This document shows positions 60,662 through 64,000 of a stretch of 64,000 bases of DNA, in pieces. The notes under the pieces were generated by a model that saw nothing but the letters and a program-made list of their open reading frames with translations, searched no databases and was not told where the DNA came from. Made by a program: the position numbers and the translations under genes. The stretch lies in contig NZ_JAENHL010000008.1 in the NCBI RefSeq assembly GCF_016595235.1, positions 788,390-852,389 on the forward strand, read 5' to 3'. The number at the start of each line of letters is the position of its first letter. Position 1 is the stretch's first letter. Origin of the DNA: Taklimakanibacter albus (GTDB taxonomy: Bacteria > Pseudomonadota > Alphaproteobacteria > Rhizobiales > Aestuariivirgaceae).

Positions 60662-61258
60662 TTACGCCTTCTTCCGTTTGGTTGGCCTTGCCGGCGCACG
60701 ATCCTTCGCGGGACGCGCGGCGGCGATGAGCGCCGCCACCGCCCATTGCGCCGTCTCGGCCGCCTCCTGCGAGGTCAGCTGACCATAGTCCTGCATCGTT
60801 TCCCAACCGGCAGCCGAAATCAGAGCCTGGATGGCGGCGACGAGCCGCTTGCGCTCGGCGGCGGCCAGCGGCTCCAGGACCGGCTCGAGCGCGGTGCGCA
60901 GCCGCTTGCGGCGTGCCTCGCTATGCGCGAGCCGGGTGGCGCGCCCCTGGGGATCATGCAGCATGGTGCGGATGAGCGGCGCATCAGCCGAGAAGGCGGC
61001 GAAGATCCGGGCGATGCCGGCGATGAGCTCGTCGGGAGAGCTCGGCGGCGGCGGCATGCCGAGCCGATCGTTGAGCCAGGTCCAGAAGGCCCCGAAGAGC
61101 TGGTCGCGGTTCGGGTAATAACGGTAGAGGGTGCGCTCGGGCACGCGCGCGGCGCTCGCCAGCGCCCGGAAGGTGACCTCGCCGGCGCCCGCCGTCAGAA
61201 GACCGGCCAAGGCTTGCATGACGCGCTCTTCAGTGAGGGCGGCGAGATCGGCCCGCAT
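60662..61258 (-). CDS. TetR-family transcriptional regulator
   Basis: I start at the ATG at 61258 (MRADLAALTEERV), giving 198 residues; ATGs at 61285 and 61309 would add 9 or 17 residues. The helix-turn-helix is VTFRALASAARVPERTLYRYYPNRDQLF at about 27-54. The C-terminal ligand domain is helical and ends Lys/Arg-rich. I prefer the short form because two palindromes that look like its operators lie just upstream, inside the longer forms. It is co-transcribed with the VOC gene. Confidence 0.88.
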   Translation of the reverse strand: MRADLAALTEERVMQALAGLLTAGAGEVTFRALASAARVPERTLYRYYPNRDQLFGAFWTWLNDRLGMPPPPSSPDELIAGIARIFAAFSADAPLIRTMLHDPQGRATRLAHSEARRKRLRTALEPVLEPLAAAERKRLVAAIQALISAAGWETMQDYGQLTSQEAAETAQWAVAALIAAARPAKDRAPARPTKRKKA

Positions 61259-61266
61259 ATTGGTGT

Positions 61267-61304
61267 TTGGCAGTTCTACTGTCATCTTGGCAGCGATACT
61301 GCCA
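61267..61304. promoter_or_regulatory. Tandem TGGCAG-type operators of the TetR gene
   Basis: TGGCAGT-tct-ACTGTCA at 61267-61283 (one mismatch) and TGGCAG-cgata-CTGCCA at 61288-61304 are adjacent dyads with the same half-site. This is the pattern expected for TetR autoregulation. Confidence 0.6.
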
Positions 61305-61373
61305 TTCATGATCAAGATGAGTCAACCAGCAAGCTGCCGGCGGCATCGTGATGAATGATGGGAGAGTTCCCGC

Positions 61374-61919
61374 TCAGCGCGCCGCGGCGAGTTTTTCTTC
61401 GATGGTCTCGATGACTTCCGAGCCCGGCAGGAAGGCGTCGTAACACAGGATCATACCGACCCGGTCGCCACCATGGGTCAAGGGCAGCTTGAGCCAGAAC
61501 TGAACGAGATGCTCTTTCTGGGTACGCGGGCCCCGCACGACGCCCTGCGCCGGCTTGCCTTCCTCGGCGATGCGATGATAGGCGGCGAGCCAGTAATCGC
61601 GCTTGTCGCCCCAATCGAGCTCGTCGAGATAGAGGCCGGTCGTTTCGCAGTCATGCACGTCGCGCAGACGGGTTCCGGCGAGGCGGACGCGATAGCGCTC
61701 GCCCGGCATCTCCACTTCGATCAGGCTGATATTGGGCAAAAGCCGTGGAATGTGAGCCGGGCTGATGTCGCGTTTGTCGGGCATCGGGCGGCCGGCGGCC
61801 TTGAGAAGCCAATATTCGTAGAGCTGGCGGTGTTCGGGGATGATCAGCTGCGCCTTGAAGGCCGCGTTTACCTGTCCCTTCGCCATATCCTCGAATCCAT
61901 TGCCCCGAATCGCCAGCAC
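61374..61919 (-). CDS. PAS-domain protein (PAS_5 / DUF1457 type)
   Basis: This has up to 181 residues from a GTG at 61919 (AGGA four bases upstream); the ATG at 61886 (MAKGQVNAAFK) would give 170. The fold is a lone PAS domain: LYEYWLLKAAGRPMPDKRDI, HIPRLLPNISLIEVE and RYRVRLAGTRLRDVHDCETTG, common in single-domain alphaproteobacterial PAS proteins. There is no kinase or cyclase output. The ligand is unknown. It lies upstream of the TetR gene on the same strand, separated by about 60 bases. Confidence 0.8.
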   Translation of the reverse strand: MLAIRGNGFEDMAKGQVNAAFKAQLIIPEHRQLYEYWLLKAAGRPMPDKRDISPAHIPRLLPNISLIEVEMPGERYRVRLAGTRLRDVHDCETTGLYLDELDWGDKRDYWLAAYHRIAEEGKPAQGVVRGPRTQKEHLVQFWLKLPLTHGGDRVGMILCYDAFLPGSEVIETIEEKLAAAR

Positions 61920-62060
61920 GGCGTCCTAAGCCCTTATGAATCCGTGCGGGATGCGCCGCAAGAGTCCAAATGCGGAACCTGGATCCAAAACTCCTTGCGC
62001 TCGGATCACGATTGGATCAGGTGGCCCGATGATCGAGCCATCCGATACCTTTAGTGAAGC

Positions 62061-62477
62061 TCAGCGTCTCTCGGCGCGGTTCTGTCCGAGTCCGATCTTT
62101 TTGGCGAGGCTCGAGCGCGCTTCCGCGTAGCTGGGCGCCACCATCGGATAGTCGACCGGCAGCCCCCACTTCTCGCGATACTGCTCGGGAGAGAGATCAT
62201 AGTGCGTCCGCAAATGCCGCTTCAGCGACTTGAACTTCTTCCCGTCCTCGAGACAGATGATGTAGTCGGGCGTGATCGATTTTCGTATCGGAACGGCCGG
62301 TTTCAATTCGACCGTTTCGACTGGTTTCGGTTCTGCTGCGCCATGCGTGGCGGTGGCGAGCGAGCGGTAGATATTGGCTATGAGCTTCGGCAGATCGGCC
62401 TGGGCTACAGTATTGTTGCCCACATAAGCCGCCACGATATCCGCTGTCAGTTCAACAAGATTGCCTTTTTCCTGCAT
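62061..62477 (-). CDS. mucR: MucR/Ros-family transcriptional regulator
   Basis: This 138-residue zinc-finger regulator has the N-terminal VELTADIVAAYVGNNTV, which drives oligomer formation, and the DNA-binding part DYIICLEDGKKFKSLKRHLRTHYDL. The finger reads Cys75-x2-Asp78-x9-His88-x3-His92, so the second Cys of the classical site is Asp. The C-terminal WGLPVDYPMVAPSYAEARS is typical. MucR proteins bind AT-rich DNA and silence exopolysaccharide, motility and acquired genes. No strong ribosome site precedes the ATG. A hairpin lies in the leader. Confidence 0.95.
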   Translation of the reverse strand: MQEKGNLVELTADIVAAYVGNNTVAQADLPKLIANIYRSLATATHGAAEPKPVETVELKPAVPIRKSITPDYIICLEDGKKFKSLKRHLRTHYDLSPEQYREKWGLPVDYPMVAPSYAEARSSLAKKIGLGQNRAERR

Positions 62478-62492
62478 ATGATTTGCAATGCC

Positions 62493-62517
62493 CCCGGTTA
62501 AGGACCGGGTTTTATTT
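62493..62517. other. Hairpin in the mucR leader
   Basis: CCCGGT and ACCGGG enclose TAAGG, 16 bases upstream of the mucR ATG. On the plus strand it is followed by TTTTATTT, as in a terminator, but no plus-strand gene ends here. On the mucR transcript it would lie close to the translation start and could limit translation. Confidence 0.45.
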
Positions 62518-62628
62518 CATCTATTGTAAGACGAATCAATAGACCGGGAGCGTAAGTTTTTTACACCTCCCACCGGCAGAAGCTCGGCAATGCCTACTGA
62601 TCGATCTCGGCGACGCGAAGTGATCGCT

Positions 62629-64000
62629 TCAGGCGGCGGCGATGCGGGCATAGGGGCCGGTGCGCCGGGCGGCCCAATCCCAATAAGTGAGAAGCACGCG
62701 GGCTTTGTTGAAGGAAAGCGTGTCGAAAATGGCCTTCAGCGCCTCGGCGTCCTGGCGCTTATCGACGACACCGGCGAACTGTGCCCGGGTGAGACCGGCG
62801 GCCTTCAAGGCCACCGTCAGCGCCTCCCCGCCCTGGTCCTCGGCAATCCGGGCGCCTGCCTCCTTGCTCACATGGACGAGCTGCGCATAGATCGCGCCCT
62901 GCTCCTCGGCCGACGCCGTCTCCAGCCGGGAAAGCAATGAAAGATCGGCAAATCTCCGTTCCACGCCCTCGTTTTCCGCATTCATGATGAGGATCTTGGA
63001 GATGGTTTCCGAATCGGTGAGGAAGCGCGACAGCACATAGCGGCGCAGTTCCGACGGCAGGCGCCAGAAGAGCTGGAAGGCGATCGGCGATGGGGTGTCC
63101 TGACGGGTCACCAAAGGCGCCTGAAGCACCGGATGGGCGGCGGCAAAGCGGGTCAGGCGCCACATGGCTTCGATTGAGAAGGCCGCCCCCTGATTGCGGA
63201 CGAGATTGAGCAGCGTCTCGACATCATTCGACTGAATGAGCGCCTCCGAAAGTGCGGGGGAAATCACCCGCCGGCGCGCCATTAGCTTGAGCTTGGCCGG
63301 GTTGCCGGAGCTGCAAACGGCAATGAGATCGCTGTCATCCACGGTCATGGCGTTTTCGAGCAGCGGGCCTGACACCTCGATACGCGGATCGTTGATCAGC
63401 CGGCGGACCAACATCTGCGAGGGCGTCTCCATCAGGCAGACGCGCTCGGCCAGATGGCGCAGGCTCTTCAGCGGCATACGCGGAATGAGACGCAGCAGCG
63501 TGTCATTGGCGAGGGCGCGTTCCTGCGGCAAGGAACCAGCGGTCGGTATGGCCATGATATCGAGCAGCGCATGGGCCCGCTCGCCCGCTTCCGGAGCTTC
63601 GGGCAGCGGCCGTTCGAGGACCCGGCGCTCAATGAAGCCGGGACTGCCCGGCTTGACCGGGGCGGAAACGGCAGGCGGCTCCTCGCGCGGGACAGGCGTC
63701 ATCGTCGACGCAGGCGAAGCCGCGTCCTTGGCCTGCTCTTCCACTGCTTGCGCCTCTGGCGCCTCGGGCATTGCCGGCTCCGGAGCCGCGGGCTCGACGA
63801 TGATCTCGGCCAATGGCGGATCGGATTCGGCCTGCGACGGCTCGGGCTCGATTTCCAGGGGTTCGGGCGCGGGCAGCAGAATCGGCTCCAGCGGATCCGG
63901 AATCGTGGCGACCGTGCTCCCGGCAAGGGTCTCGGATTGCGGCGGCGGCTCGACGCGTACCGGCTCGATAGCCTCCGGCAGTGTCTCGACCGTCGCAACC
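62629..64000 (-). CDS. DUF2336 domain protein, N-terminus outside window
   Basis: At least 457 codons are open from the stop at 62629 to the right edge, so the gene is partial. The N-terminal visible part is very rich in Glu, Pro and Ala (about 120 residues), a flexible acidic linker. The C-terminal 300 residues are helical repeats of the DUF2336 type: RLIPRMPLKSLRHLAERV, LVRRLINDPRIEVSGPLLENA, VVDKRQDAEALKAIF. DUF2336 is a HEAT-like family of unknown function in alphaproteobacteria. No membrane helix is seen in the visible part. Confidence 0.8.
   Translation of the reverse strand, partial: VATVETLPEAIEPVRVEPPPQSETLAGSTVATIPDPLEPILLPAPEPLEIEPEPSQAESDPPLAEIIVEPAAPEPAMPEAPEAQAVEEQAKDAASPASTMTPVPREEPPAVSAPVKPGSPGFIERRVLERPLPEAPEAGERAHALLDIMAIPTAGSLPQERALANDTLLRLIPRMPLKSLRHLAERVCLMETPSQMLVRRLINDPRIEVSGPLLENAMTVDDSDLIAVCSSGNPAKLKLMARRRVISPALSEALIQSNDVETLLNLVRNQGAAFSIEAMWRLTRFAAAHPVLQAPLVTRQDTPSPIAFQLFWRLPSELRRYVLSRFLTDSETISKILIMNAENEGVERRFADLSLLSRLETASAEEQGAIYAQLVHVSKEAGARIAEDQGGEALTVALKAAGLTRAQFAGVVDKRQDAEALKAIFDTLSFNKARVLLTYWDWAARRTGPYARIAAA

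Overview
The window looks like chromosomal DNA of an alphaproteobacterium of the Rhizobiales/Hyphomicrobiales type. GC content is high over most of it. The conserved block ccmI-ccmE-ccmF-ccmH-degP-two-component-glnE (the rhizobial cycHJKL neighbourhood) is intact, and there are typical rhizobial families: MucR, BA14K, DUF1491, DUF5330 and tetrameric sarcosine oxidase. No rRNA, tRNA, complete insertion sequence or CRISPR array could be recognised by eye.

Layout. 1-760 is an AT-richer accessory piece carrying a four-helix membrane protein and the start of a second gene, overlapping by ATGA; together they resemble the Kiwa anti-phage pair kwaA-kwaB, cut by the window edge. 1.26-3.38 kb holds an EF-hand protein, an ECF sigma factor, an anti-sigma-like protein and a periplasmic metal-sensor-like protein. 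3.47-15.46 kb is the core block: glnE, a methyltransferase, a histidine kinase and response regulator, the DegP protease, and ccmH, ccmF, ccmE and ccmI. 15.6-20.9 kb is the soxBDAG sarcosine oxidase operon. 21.0-24.3 kb is a three-gene cassette: a periplasmic binding protein, a kinase-less cache/HAMP membrane protein and an OFA-type MFS transporter. 24.4-29.1 kb holds a glycine-rich collagen-like secreted protein and a divergent autotransporter, separated by 650 bases of AT-rich DNA with inverted repeats.

29.2-33.7 kb carries a small zinc-ribbon protein, a LysR/NmrA divergent pair, and a methylenetetrahydrofolate-reductase-like gene divergent from a GlxA/GbdR-type AraC regulator. The last pair fits with sarcosine oxidase in one-carbon metabolism. 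34.1-42.0 kb is a seven-gene peptide-type ABC transport operon ending in DUF1028 and an ArgE/M20 deacylase, with a divergent XRE-cupin regulator. 42.0-46.7 kb is a complete Csu-type chaperone-usher pilus operon. 47.2-49.6 kb is a PhoPQ-like two-component system preceded by a small secreted protein. 50.4-55.7 kb includes a CofD/YvcK-like gene divergent from a PBP1A-type penicillin-binding protein, followed by a split DUF1214/DUF1254 membrane pair. 55.8-64.0 kb holds mostly short conserved genes (SDR, DUF1491, peptidoglycan-binding protein, DUF5330, DUF488, SufE, BA14K, VOC, TetR, PAS), a MucR regulator with a changed zinc ligand, and a DUF2336 protein running off the right edge.

Three intergenic regions (about 6.4-6.6, 33.88-34.05 and 39.5-39.7 kb) carry GC-rich nested palindromes typical of small mobile repeat elements. 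Two (about 1.18 and 33.8 kb) carry short degenerate CCCTG repeats. The observations I rate highest are the edge-truncated Kiwa-like operon, the binding-protein/cache/OFA cassette, the CofD-PBP1A pairing, the collagen-like/autotransporter surface locus and the peptide-ABC/DUF1028/M20 operon.
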